Source of the DNA: Fasciolopsis buskii
Lineage: Eukaryota > Platyhelminthes > Trematoda > Plagiorchiida > Fasciolidae
DNA length: 64,000 nt
NCBI GenBank assembly: GCA_008360955.1
Contig: LUCM01009037.1
Coordinates: 160,274 to 224,273, forward strand
Direction: 5' to 3'
In this document: in pieces, positions 48,665-59,756 of the stretch
How positions within the stretch are numbered: the first letter of the stretch is position 1
How the letters are laid out: every line of letters starts with the position of its first letter
The notes under the pieces: generated by a model
Databases searched by the model: none
The model's input: only the letters and a program-made list of their open reading frames with translations
What the model was told of the DNA's origin: nothing
Made by a program: the position numbers and the translations under genes

Positions 48665-49607
48665 GTAATTAACTCAGACGTCGCCTCGATATGCGAGTCA
48701 TCTGGTATTTGTCTGAATGGGTTACAAAAATTGCCGCACTTAGCGAATATCGAACAACAGTCATTTTCCCAAGTTGGGAAATTGGCAGTATTGAGAATGG
48801 TGAGCGTTTGAGTCGGCCAACGGAGATTAACAACAATCGCGTCTTGTCGGGTATTGAGAAGCAATCAAATGAACTCTCGACGAACATTCGTGTTTTATTT
48901 CATCATGATGACTATATTAGTATAAAGTTCAGACGTGAACCTACAGAGTAATCGAGTGTTACAGTAATTGTGTAACGAGAATATAGAGTAACAACAATAA
49001 ATAGAAGACGCGATTTGGTCGAGAGGGATTTTGTAATTAATTTTATGGTGTTCACGTTTAGCTGTCATTACACAACCAGATTACGGCAAGGGTTAATTTA
49101 TGCGCAAGAGTGAATCGGCTAACCGAGATGTTGCATGCATTCTAACGGGATTAGGAACCATATTGATATTTTGAAGAACTTCGGATCCAAAATAAATCGG
49201 CTAAGTTTATTCGAACTGCGAATGATTTCTCACATTGAAGTGAAGAGCTTGATTTCCAAGAAAATTCATACACATGCCTTTCTGCATTAGGTTATTTCGG
49301 TCACCAATTTTCAAAAATAGCGTTTTTGGGGGACTCGGTAATTGTTCGACGTTTTGCCAACTGTGAGCATCATTTTTATATGCATATATATATAGTCGGC
49401 AGCCCAGAGCGGCGTCCACTGGATTCACGCAAACAAAAATCTATTCGCCACTGAACGGAGCCCGAAATGTATTTTGCAGTTAGAAGAATAATGATTTTCC
49501 CAGGGCAAAGTTGATTCATTTCAATTCATGCGCTTGAATTTCCGAAAACTCCTTTTCTCGGCCTTTTCAAAACCCCGCACTGTTAACGAGATTTCACATT
49601 GACGTGG

Positions 49608-49880
49608 TGTGACGGCTTGCGTGCCTCCATCACCCAACGGGCCATACTGAATGGCTTATCTCAAGCCGAAGATCAACTGCCTGAAAGGTCAGTGGGTAGA
49701 CGTGTAATAAGGTAGAATCCTGGTCCAATCGGCCGGGAGTGGATCTGAATAAGCAATTCAGTCGGAAAATTCGAGTTGAAGAATAATTGATCACAGTAGA
49801 TGGGCTTCCACTCAGCTATATCGCGCTCCCTTGTGGTCAGGTTCTTGTCAGAACCAAAGGCTTTGGTTGAGAACCCTAAT
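49608..49880 (+). repeat. dispersed repeat family B, copy 2
   Basis: Second copy of the block described at 45,690-46,010, diverged but colinear. It lies in the intron between the micro-exon and exon f. Confidence 0.55.
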
Positions 49881-50149
49881 CGTTCTTCTGCTTAGCGGCT
49901 ATATTCCCTAGCAGTACCCCTCCATCAATCCTCATGAGTTGCACGCCTACAAATAATTCTATACTGCATCGGTCGTCGCACAGAATAATCAGCATCGCGC
50001 TGCCCATTGCATCGAGTGGGGTGGATGGTGATAAGTATGCTACTGCTCCCTCTCCTTTATTCAACCTGTCTCTTATGTCTCCAACCAAATCTCGTTGCCC
50101 CATAGTGTCCCCACTAATGACACTCCCAACGGTTCATTGTCAAATAGTG

Positions 50150-50640
50150 GGATCATCATCATCACCATCATTCAGCGTTAAACAGCGAGACACGCCTCAC
50201 TGGTCGCTGCCTTTTTCACAAGGTTGCATGTTCTTATAGAATCAGTAAATATCCAAGGGGAACGGGGAGTGGACCTCCACCGGTGGGAAAAGATAAGATG
50301 CTGATGCAGCCAACAAACAACGCAGTGTAACTGTACAAACGCACTCTTTCAATCATTCTGATTCGATAGAAAGTGACAACGCGATCGCCAGTGTTCACGG
50401 TTCACTGCCATATCCTTCACTGTCTCCAGCCAGCAAGTGGACGAGTCTTTCGGACCCCAACCACGAAGGCGTGAGACACCTACTTTACCTGAGTTCGCTG
50501 TACATTTTCTCATTCCACTTTGCCTCGTCATCTGTTGACCTCCACAAGGCTTTTTCCGTTCCTTGGGAGGAACGTTATATAAGGCATAATATGTTAGAGG
50601 AGTGTACGCCATACGCGACGCGTCAAATAGTTTAGTAAGT
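50150..50640 (-). mobile_element. RTE-like retrotransposon, 3' end
   Basis: Minus-strand frame 50,612-50,349 encodes the same C-terminal tail as the 4.3 kb copy ('VSRLRGWGPKDSSTCWLE'). A 3' UTR follows, ending in ATG/CAT triplets at 50,151-50,171. Nucleotide similarity to 4,112-4,610 is high. It lies back to back with the plus-strand copy that begins near 50,660. Confidence 0.75.
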
Positions 50641-50659
50641 GTTTTTCGGTCTGCTATCT

Positions 50660-52590
50660 CACATCTTTTTAAGCTTCGTCAGCCTCTGAATCTCCGTTCA
50701 TTCAATATGCGCACTCTCGTGCAGGCTGAACAACATGTGTAGCTCTCACTGTGGACTCACTTCCACACACTTTGAACGTTCAAGGCACATGAGGAATGGA
50801 GGATATTTCTTACATCCGAGCGAGTACGCAAGGTGTAATCTAGGAGACAGACTTTCACCATTTATCAGTTTGGCGTCTACATTTTCTAATGCACCTTTCG
50901 CGCGCCCTTTGACTGACTGTGCTAAAGTTCCGTTCCTGCTGCCACAGCCTTATCAACCTAAAAGATTTGTTTTTGAATATGAGCGTTGTTTGTCGTTATC
51001 CACGTTGAATTTGCTCTTACTCAAGTGTCCTCCTCGAGCGGACTTAACTAAGCATGACCATCACGAATTACCCAATAAACCGAAAAGAAGCAAATGTGCC
51101 GGTTGGCAAGCTGCAAGCCCAAATGCTCGTTCTGTCCCTGATGAGTACTAACATGCGCTATCTGCATACAAAACCATCGGGTCTATCACTCATTCTTCGC
51201 TCTCGGATACAAGTTCACTCAAGAGTCGTGGCTGAACTCACCGGTTTCGGATTTCCTAATATCCATCGAAGGCTTTGATGCATATTGACAGGACTGTCAA
51301 TCCAATTATGAGAAAATCGAAGGTGGCGTGATCACAAATATAAATTCGTGAACCTACCGTGAGCATTGTACTTGCATGCCGGTGATCGAGCGAGGGCATA
51401 CGGCGAACTATCAAGTTCATTCGAGATGACTAGGGGGTGCTCGACAAGGGTTTGCCATCACTCCATTCTTGTTTAACCTCCTTATGGACGAGGTGATCGA
51501 AGATGCTTCAGGCAACCAGGATGTAGGGTTCAACTGACAAATGATGAGAAGCTGTGTGATGTAGATTACGCAGATGACGTCGTATGCATATTCAAATCTG
51601 CGGACCATACACAACGCACACTAGATAGACTCTCGTGGTCGGTTGCTCGGTTTGGCATGTGCTTTGCACATGCTGTTACAGGACTGGACAACAGTAGTCC
51701 TGAACTCCGTACTAAATGGAGAGGAATTGACGACTGTGGACCGTTTCAATTACCTTGATAGTTGCGTGTCGAACGATGGTTGCTCGACAGTGGGGGTAAA
51801 CACGCATATATCGAAAGCTCGAGTGGTGTTCGCTGGACCGAGGCACCCGTGACGCGGGACTGCTATTTCACTGAAGTTGAAAGATCGTGTGCACTATGCT
51901 GCGTAAGCTCAGTTCTGTTGTATAGTTGCGAGACATGGGGTATGCATGTCTGAGATGTTCGTCGCTTGGAGGTTTTTGATGACCGATATCTTGATAGCAT
52001 TGCTAGGATTGAATGGAGTGACCACGTGAGCAACATGGAGGTTAGAAATCTAGTATTAGTTATCGGTTCTGAGAACACTTTCAGCGTATGAAGCATTGTA
52101 GATTATGTTGTATGGGTCCTGTGTTTCGTAAGGCAAGCACTAGTCTACCATATCGTGTCTTATTCCGGGTTCCTACCATGGGGTTGAAAAGACCCTATGG
52201 AGGTTAGCAGATGACTTGGCAACGTGGAATGAGAAAATGTACAGCAAACTTAGGTAAAGTAGGTATCTCACGTCTTCGTGGTTGGAGCCCGAAACACTCG
52301 TCAACCAGCTGACTGGAGACAGTGAAGGATATGGCAGTGAACCATGAACAGTGGCAATTGTGTTGTCACTTTCTATCGAATCAGAATGATTGAAAGAGTG
52401 CGTTTATGCAGTTAGACTGTATTCCATGTGTTGGCCACCGTGGAATTCCTATCTTTTCCCGCCTATGTGGGGCCACTGCCTGTTTTTCATGCATATTCAC
52501 TTTTCTTATAGAGACACGCAACTCTGGAGAAAAAGCAACGGTTAGCGGGGCTTGCCTTACTGTTTAACGCTGAACGATGGTGATGAGAAA
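50660..52590 (+). mobile_element. internally deleted RTE-like retrotransposon (inverted pair, left copy)
   Basis: The start of the endonuclease domain ('LNLRSFNIRTLVQAEQHV', near 50,690) is followed by degraded endonuclease sequence, then directly by RT motif B, 'GFAITPFLFNLLMDEV' (about 51,450). The C-terminal region has 'TTVDRFNYLDSCVSNDG' and 'EVFDDRYLDSIARIEWSDHV', and the 3' end lies near 52,580. The N-terminal half of RT is missing. The 50,805-52,070 part is an almost identical inverted copy of 60,540-61,806. Frameshifts make it dead. It lies in the intron before exon f. Confidence 0.75.
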
Positions 52591-53688
52591 AAAAGATGGT
52601 CGTTTGCATACAATTCACCACACGTGACCTCTTTCAGAATCCTTTTTCACATCAACTGTTGTCCGTCATCTTCATAGATTTCTCTGGCGATTTATGCACT
52701 ACTCGATCGTCCAGTCCTACTTGTTTATTCGAGGGTACACCTCTATCTTTTACGCAGTTTAGCGAGGCCTACGAAGAAGCAGCTTCGTTTCAGACGAGCC
52801 GGTGACCTGTTTATAGATTCGTCCGCCTCTTCTGGTAAACCCTGCTGGACCTTAACGGGCCACTATGACCGCCTCATACTGCCGCCAGCAAAATTGTGGT
52901 TAATTTTTAGGGGGAACCCTTGTCGGACGAAAATCCACTACACTCTCAACATTGGAGATGCTTTTCCGCCCCCGACTATTCAGTTAGTCTAGACCCAACA
53001 TATTTCAAACTAACGAATATTAGTCGCATTCCTCTTATTCCCAAGCTAGGTGCATACCACATAACATGCAGCTGTTTACCCAGTCCTGGCTGGAACCCAG
53101 ACGTGGTCGGTGAAAGCAAGAGTAAGTTGACTTCTAGGTTACCACTTGTAACATTTCTCAAGGCAGTTGATAGTCAATGGAAATTACTTGATTGAGAACC
53201 GAGTAGTCTCCAGTCATCGAACCTCACATGTGAGGTGCTGCCGTACGCAGTATGCCCTTATACATTTATGATAACTAGCCTGTTTGAGTGGCCAATGTTG
53301 GCCTGGTGCCTTTTCAATTATCGGTGTCCGAGGAGTATCTCAAGAGCCTGATGGGAACAGCGAATGTGCATCTTCATAGCTCGACTATGTGTTTGTGTGA
53401 CTTGGCGTACTATGTATCCAGTCAATGTATTCTTATCGCTCAGTCACCTTCTTCAGCTCGAGGAACATGAGATGGGCTGAAAAACCCGTTGGTCGCTGTT
53501 GACGCTACCAGCCGCTTACGCTTGGCAAAGATTGGCTCACCTGCCTAGCTCCCGTCTTCTCTTTTCGGGTAAACTAAGTGATACGAACCTGACATTTTTG
53601 GCTACCTTACCTATTACTTCGCCACAGATAAATAAGACTATACGGGCCTGGGACTGAAATCATCAGTAACGTTTGTTCACCCGCAATG

Positions 53689-53716
53689 TGTATATATATA
53701 TATATTTATATATATA
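53689..53716. repeat. (TA)n microsatellite
   Basis: A TA tract directly upstream of a family-A repeat. Confidence 0.9.
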
Positions 53717-53749
53717 ACGCAAATCTGTTTACAGACCATGCGCTATGGG

Positions 53750-54380
53750 AATCTTTGCAAAATTGGGAAACAGTAGACCAGGAAGAGGAGAAGAAAATAT
53801 AAAGTTCACCACACCTAAGATAGCTCCTCTATCCTCCATCTCTACGTCATCAGTTTTCCATCAGGACCTATGATTCTCCTGTGGCCTGATTGCTATCCGG
53901 CTGCTCAAATTGAAGTAGAGAGTTGACGCAGGAGATCCAGCCCTGGGCCCTCGACCAAACGGTCTAATCCACAATGTAGTAGGACAATCTGATAGTCTCG
54001 TAGCCCACTGGGGACCGTCGACTGGTTGCTCATTTCATACGTCCTTCAGACCCTGCTAGATATCTTGGGTACGCAGTACATTCGTCCACCACAGGTGCCA
54101 GTGAGCATTCAGCCGCTCACTTCATACGCCGCTTGTGGTTCGTTTGGAATTAGGGTTTAGCCCTCTCCCGTAAATTGGTTACCGAAGATCAGTCAACCTT
54201 ATAGAGAGCGCCAAATCTTTGCGTTCGACCTCGAACTTCGGTGAATGCACCTCCGCCACCGGAAAGCAGTCCTCAGCGGAGGCTTTTCGAGACGTACGGT
54301 TTCAAGAGGCGTTCAGGGTGAGTAGCCGACTGGGAGCTGGAGACGCTCACCCCTAACCGCACCGAGGCATTCAGAGGAAT
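53750..54380 (+). repeat. dispersed repeat family A, copy 4
   Basis: A full-length copy with all blocks in order, ending with 'caagaggcgttcaggg' and 'gaggcatt' near 54,370. It sits 130 bp before exon f of the long gene. Confidence 0.65.
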
Positions 54381-54512
54381 ATATATGATAATTATATGAC
54401 CAATGATGGAACTAAAACTAAAAAGAGCTGGGGAACATAAACGTTATCTGTCGTTTATCTAACTTCCATTTCCATCTCATTGATGTACTTTTTATGGTAC
54501 TTTATTAATTAG

Positions 54513-54688
54513 GGTGCAACTCCATTCGTCCCACTCCCTTCCACCAGCATTGTCCCAATTGTCAGACTGGGAAGATAACACTGACGAGGTTTTAAGGCGC
54601 TTCGTCCCGTCGCATTTGTGTTCAGCCTTTTGTCAGCTAATCGATCAATTGACAGATCTACTCCTTGAGCTCCCGACGCAAGTTCCGG
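54513..54688 (+). CDS. long plus-strand gene, exon f
   Basis: 176 nt between acceptor TTATTAATTAG and donor CCGG|GTGAGT, entering in phase 2 and leaving in phase 1. It encodes VQLHSSHSLPPALSQLSDWE, then DNTDEVLRRFVPSHLCSAF and CQLIDQLTDLLLELPTQVP, a helical segment. The entry phase fits the proposed micro-exon at 48,643. Confidence 0.65.
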
Positions 54689-55254
54689 GTGAGTATGATT
54701 TGTCTTAAATGGTGGCAGTAGATACTTCGGTTTTTTCCTAATTTAGTAGTAACCCCAAGGGCCACCGAATTTTCATGCTACCGATTGTTTGCCTCATATT
54801 ACTTTTTTGATACTCACGGGGGTTGCCATCTGTTAGAAATTCACCTAGCCAGTGGAGGTCCCTCTTATGTCCAACTATATTGTATTGTACTTTTGCAAAG
54901 CTTTGTCGTTTGTCGTATCTATACTTTCTGGTTGCCTAATCAGAGCTGTCGAAATTCTGCGGTGTAAGTACTTTCCTTTTAGCGATCACCGCTGAGTTTC
55001 AGATCTGGTAGACTTTGATTTGTCAGTTTAAATCCCGTTGACGAACGTTTATTGGCCTCGCACTACCTGTGGTGTTATATAACTAAGTTAGCTGTTGTAT
55101 CGAATTGTGACACAATACTTTTATGATTTCTGACGTTGTTATGAGCTGCCAATGCACTTACGACAATGGTGATCATAACTGAAACCCTGCTGTCATTACT
55201 CATTCATGCACCTGTTGAACGGAGCTGACTGACCAGCGTTGTTTGCTTCCACAG

Positions 55255-55305
55255 CATCCCCATTCATGGGATCTTTCCACTTGGACGAAACGAATACGTA
55301 CGCTG
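55255..55305 (+). CDS. long plus-strand gene, exon g (51 nt)
   Basis: A short exon between acceptor TTGCTTCCACAG and donor GCTG|GTTGGT, phase 1 to phase 1, encoding ASPFMGSFHLDETNTYA. Strong acceptor, moderate donor. Its phases link exons f and h without breaking the frame. Confidence 0.55.
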
Positions 55306-56229
55306 GTTGGTTCACAGGTTTTATTCTCAATGAATTGTTTGGTACTCACTCTTGATTGTATTGATCAAAATATCTGCGACAGGTTTAATAGCAGAACCAC
55401 ACCTCCGGTTCACCCACGGTCTCTGCATTGTGGGGTCTGATGGCGGTGTCTGATCCAGTCGATCATGCCACTTTTCTGAAGACTGCCACAGAAATCTTGT
55501 TCTCTTTTTCGATCCCTGTATGCAAAAACGGAAACCGAGTTCGTGTCTACATCAATCTTTCCCTGGGGTTCACAACGAGAAGTGATATTTAGTAGTGTTC
55601 TATCTCATCCATTCTTTCTAAGTTTGCGGTCGAAATTATTGAAAAATAGCTGTGTTCTCACTCGCTAATAGTAGCACTAATGTTTGATCAGACAGCAAAT
55701 TCTCCCTTTTTTTGAAATGTACAGATAATGCTATGCTTCTGAATGAAAACCCTGGAAATTTGCAAGTATTGCCCAGTCACTTCAGCCACCATATATGTAT
55801 GTTTCAGGCGCGATTTGCACGTTTGATGTAAAACGCTGCTACCTTGCTGGGTTCTTCCGAAGCAGAGCTGTTCTGTACGAGGGGAAATCTTCAAGAGAAT
55901 AACAAATTTTGCTAGTGACAGTTGCATCTCATCATATCTTGTATGAAATATCGTCACGTCTACGGATCACCCAGTTGGCTTTTACCAATTTCAAATATCT
56001 CTGGTGCCGGCGTGACATCCTATTTCCAAAGGTCGATTGTACAATGCAGCATTAAGGTAGATTTTGCTGTAAGGTTTATATTCACAGCCATTGTAGACTG
56101 GTGTGTGAAGACTGTTAATTTTCTAACACCGGTGTCTTCATAGTGTTGTAAAAGTATGACGGTAGGATTCTCCTGGGTCAGAATTTGAACGAACGTTCGG
56201 TATTGGGGCCCATGGTCCAACCTTCAGAG

Positions 56230-56450
56230 GCCCTGATTTTGAGTAGACCAAGTTGTTTGGGCGATATGTTGCGCAACTCAGTTCATTTGCCTCTCTGTAC
56301 ATTGTTTCTCGGACAGCTATTGGTTGGAAGATTGGTCGAGTTAATCAGTCTGTCGCGGTGAAAATGTGTGAAAACCGTTACCAGTGGACTGGCCTGTGTA
56401 GATCAAGTTAAGCTGAGGATTGGGATTTGTATGATCTCTCCACGCAATCA
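56230..56450 (+). mobile_element. RTE-like 3' fragment
   Basis: About 200 bp resembles the degraded 3' part of the RTE-like copy at 47,250-47,460, sharing blocks such as 'ggttggaagatggt', 'gtgtgaaaacc.t.accagtgg' and 'aggtcgacct'-like sequence. It lies in the intron between exons g and h. Confidence 0.4.
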
Positions 56451-57089
56451 TTTAAAACGTTAGGAGGCATGGCGAAAAGCTTCAGTCAAAGCAGATTAGC
56501 ACATGGTTAGTGATTTTCAAAACTTAACCGAAGCTATACACTCATTGTTTACTTTGCTCTGGTTCCTTAAGCCCTCTATATCGACAACACCGAGTGGTTG
56601 ATTTGACTTCTTGTGATCCATCAGCTGTTGATTTTGCAATACATACTTGACGCAAGAGTACGGTGGAAGAAGCCTATCCAATAGCCTCTCTAGCGGTACC
56701 GGCAACAGTCTTTGGGATTTTAATTGGCCTAGAGCCTCGTGTGATCCCATTAAACAGTGACTGTTAATTGCGAATAGCCGTCTGTTACTAGCTCTGTCTA
56801 ATTTGACAAGTGGTTACAACTACTTAGTTTACTGGCTCGCCGCTTTGCTGATCGTTCTTTTTCCGAGTCATAACTAAGCCCTGATAATGGGTGGCTAATG
56901 CACGTGCCTCGTTCGACTCATGGTTTATTATCTAAATCTGGTCAAGGTATGACAATAGATGAACAAATTCGATCAAACTAGTGGTCGACAAGACGTAGTA
57001 AGTACATTCCACTGACTTCAAATGGTTTCTATAGCTTCTATTATTTACTTTCTTTACTAATAAAATAACAATGTGCATCATTTTTCAGG

Positions 57090-57195
57090 AAGGGGGCCGC
57101 GGCCAGCAAAGGGCTGCCAAGTGGGGAAGTTGACCGGCGGTGGGAGAATCCGAACCCTCGACCTTATCCGCTTGGCCACCGCCGGTCACTCACTT
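57090..57195 (-). repeat. tRNA-derived SINE head
   Basis: On the minus strand, 'gaccggcggtggccaagcgg' carries a perfect A box (tggccaagcgg). It is followed by 'gggttcggattctccc' (B-box-like) and 'accgccggtc', which can pair with the 5' end as an acceptor stem. The anticodon arm is missing, so it cannot be a working tRNA. A pol III-derived SINE or tRNA fossil is likely. Its sister lies at 14,655-14,775. Confidence 0.55.
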
Positions 57196-57333
57196 TTTCA
57201 CTGAAGGTTTGATTGTTTCCACTTTCTCTTCAGATTTGTTATTGGTACAAGCTAATTAGTTTTCTGTTTTGTTGTGTCTCAACCTACCGGGAATCGCGCT
57301 GATATGGTTTCGAGTCTTACATTGAGAAAGCAC

Positions 57334-57350
57334 TATATATATATATATAT
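57334..57350. repeat. (TA)n microsatellite
   Basis: A short TA tract immediately before a truncated family-A repeat. Confidence 0.9.
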
Positions 57351-57354
57351 GTAC

Positions 57355-57600
57355 AGGGAGAAAGATAATAAGCTTGTCTGCAGATTACAGGCCAACGAAA
57401 CCATGAATAAGAAGAACATTAAAGACCAAAGGAAAATAAAAAATAACCGCCATGTAGAGTCCACCACGCACATACTGGCTCTTCCATTCTTCAGCCTCAA
57501 GCTATCCTTTTTCTGTTTTGACCCATGATTTATCAGTGGGCATCATACCCTGTTTCCCAAACCGATGCAGAGCTTCGTTTAAGCCGAATAATATTTATTT
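57355..57600 (+). repeat. dispersed repeat family A, truncated copy 5
   Basis: Only the first half of the family-A series is present ('agtccaccacgcacatactggctcttccattct'-type blocks, condensed). It follows a TA microsatellite, as at 53.7 kb. Confidence 0.5.
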
Positions 57601-57766
57601 CGCTAGGCGGTAAACTGGGATTTTCTACTATAACCCGCACACACATTGTTTGTTTCATTCACACAGTGTTTTTACAATTTTTCACCTCAGTCTAAGCGTC
57701 GGTAATTTACTCGACTCCCGCTCCCCGGTCCCTCGAAAATTAAACTATTGTCTACGGATTTTGCAG

Positions 57767-58093
57767 GTATTTCCGTACCAGCCACTCGATCCCCAAGCGA
57801 ATTGGACCGTCGCTCACATTGGCACAGTGTGGTTGTACAAACGGTGTTGCATTTTTACAACAACCATGATTCGTGGGCTGGAATAGATCTGCAATTAGAG
57901 GACCCTGTAGGAGAATTACTAACACCGGAAAAGGCGCTGGCTCTCGTCACTTGTTCATCTGATGATTCCGATTCTAATGACGAGGGAAATCAGCCAAAAA
58001 GGTCAGTGAGCATGAGATTATATGACGAGTATATGGCCAGGTTAACTTACACATTACTCAAGCATAGAAGTTTCATCCAAAGGGGAGGACGTG
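57767..58093 (+). CDS. long plus-strand gene, exon h
   Basis: 327 nt after acceptor CGGATTTTGCAG, phase 1 in. It encodes RSHWHSVVVQTVLHFYNNHD, SWAGIDLQLEDPVGELLTPE, an acidic linker (SSDDSDSNDEGNQPKR), and LYDEYMARLTYTLLKHRSF. I end it at CGTG|GTTCAT, because the next exon then continues in phase 1. A stronger internal donor at AAAAG|GTCAGT (58,002) is an alternative, and unspliced the frame stops at 58,114. Function unknown. Confidence 0.65.
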
Positions 58094-58216
58094 GTTCATT
58101 TATTCATATTGCTTAACTACTATTTCTCTCACATGGTCCGGGATTGATGAGTTCAGTATGTTCAATTTAGCTGTGACAGTGAGAGTGTATTTGAAAATGG
58201 ATGCATTTGGTTCAAG

Positions 58217-58327
58217 GCCGTCACATGGAATCACTCCGTGGTGATATTCGTGCTATCCATCAAGCTCTCGGGGAGCGCGTACTTTTTGGCTATACGAAGC
58301 AAGCACGGAGAAATAGGCACAAGTATG
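58217..58327 (+). CDS. long plus-strand gene, exon i
   Basis: 111 nt after acceptor GGTTCAAG, phase 1 in and out if it ends at TATG|GTCCTG. It encodes RHMESLRGDIRAIHQALGER, then VLFGYTKQARRNRHKY. The join to exon h gives a continuous basic, helical segment. Several GT sites follow, so the 3' edge is uncertain. No later exon was identified. Confidence 0.5.
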
Positions 58328-58869
58328 GTCCTGGTGTGTTCAACTTCACGACCTCCAGTGTAGTACTTGTATTGGTAGAATATTCTGTGAATTACACATT
58401 ACCCATAGTTGTACTAGATCGTTTGAACATACCGAACTCGGTAGCAAAGCGCGGTTGAGCCGAAATCGAGCTAATTTGGACTCTGAGAAAAAGTTGAGCG
58501 TATTAGCACAATGCTGAATGTGAGTATTGCCGGACTCGCAAGTGCTCATCATACAATGGTAGTGCATCCAAAGCGAAAACGGAATAGTATGATTCTTACG
58601 GGTTACCTGAGAAGCAGTCCATCCTTAATTAAGGCTCATTTACACAAGCAAGCGGAAAACCTAGTCATGTTTATGTTAATATAATGATGTACGCAACCAT
58701 CTTATAGCAAGCCGGGAGCGTCGGCTGTGAATAAAGTCGTTCCTTTTAAGGTTACCGATGCAACAGCATCCTTTTTTATCTACCTCTCCTAATTTAAACA
58801 AGGACGCATTCGGAAGCAGGATTGTATGTTTTGAATATACACATTTATGTTATATATTAAATGTTGTAT

Positions 58870-59240
58870 CCCGAGCTACCGACAAGGAGGCATTGAGTAT
58901 AAACAGAACGATCTGTGAAGCGGACGGTTCGCCTATCTACAACCAGCAGCGACATCGTGTACACTGAGCAGAGCATTTCCAGACAAAATTAGGCTAACCC
59001 TCTGCGTCCGCCTCTCCTGCAGCTGTTCCGGCTAGCGTCTGATGGCCCGTTACAATAGACTCACCAACTAAGGTGGAGATCCTCAGAGAAGTCCGAATCT
59101 TAGGTCGTCATAAAGCGCCAGAATCCGACGGGCCTTCCTCGGTTCTATATAAGATGGAGAGTGCGGTCTGGTAAGAGAACTTCGAGTGCTGTCCTTGAAG
59201 ATTTGGTATTCCGTGTATCTACAAAAAGGTTGGCATTATT
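58870..59240 (+). mobile_element. RTE-like fragment, endonuclease-RT linker
   Basis: The frame near 58,880-58,960 encodes 'RATDKEALSINRTICEADGS' followed by PIYNQQRH, matching the linker of the 17.2 kb element ('ATGGKALYSREGICTADGSP'). Downstream, 'EILREVRILGRHKAPESDG' resembles the start of the RT domain (usually KAPGPDG). Both ends are truncated. Confidence 0.65.
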
Positions 59241-59756
59241 CTTTACAGATTCAAATGAAAGTAATGAACTTGCATAGAAAACAGACCTTTGAGGAAGAAA
59301 GCTTTCCCGAGAAAAACTTATCTTGCCGTATTTTGATTTGGTCAGATTGGTAAGCTGTCCGGAAATAAATTTTTGCTTTCAGAATTAACAAAATGATCAC
59401 CGGTTGAAATTGAACCACGAAGTTTGAAACTCGGAATGGTTGGTAATAATTCTATCCAGGGTAGAGTTACCTCTGATTGGGAAGATTGATAGATCGGTTT
59501 AATCAAACACAGTGAGGAGAAGTGTCGAAGCGTGAGTACAATCACTTACAATGATGGGGAGGTTGTCATCCAGCAACGGGACGAGGAAAGATAGGAGAGA
59601 ATCGAAAAAAGACGAAATATCACTTTGTGTGCAAACTGGTGCTGCATGCAGGTACTTTATAATTGTCCTCCTATGTCGAGAAAACTTAGGATGGCACCGA
59701 ATAGCACGCAGTCAATACCAGACATTGGATATGAGTGAGTTGGTTCAGACTTAGTT

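Noticed and set aside
57107..57190. A functional tRNA gene on the minus strand
   Set aside because: The A box and terminal pairing are good, but the anticodon arm is absent.
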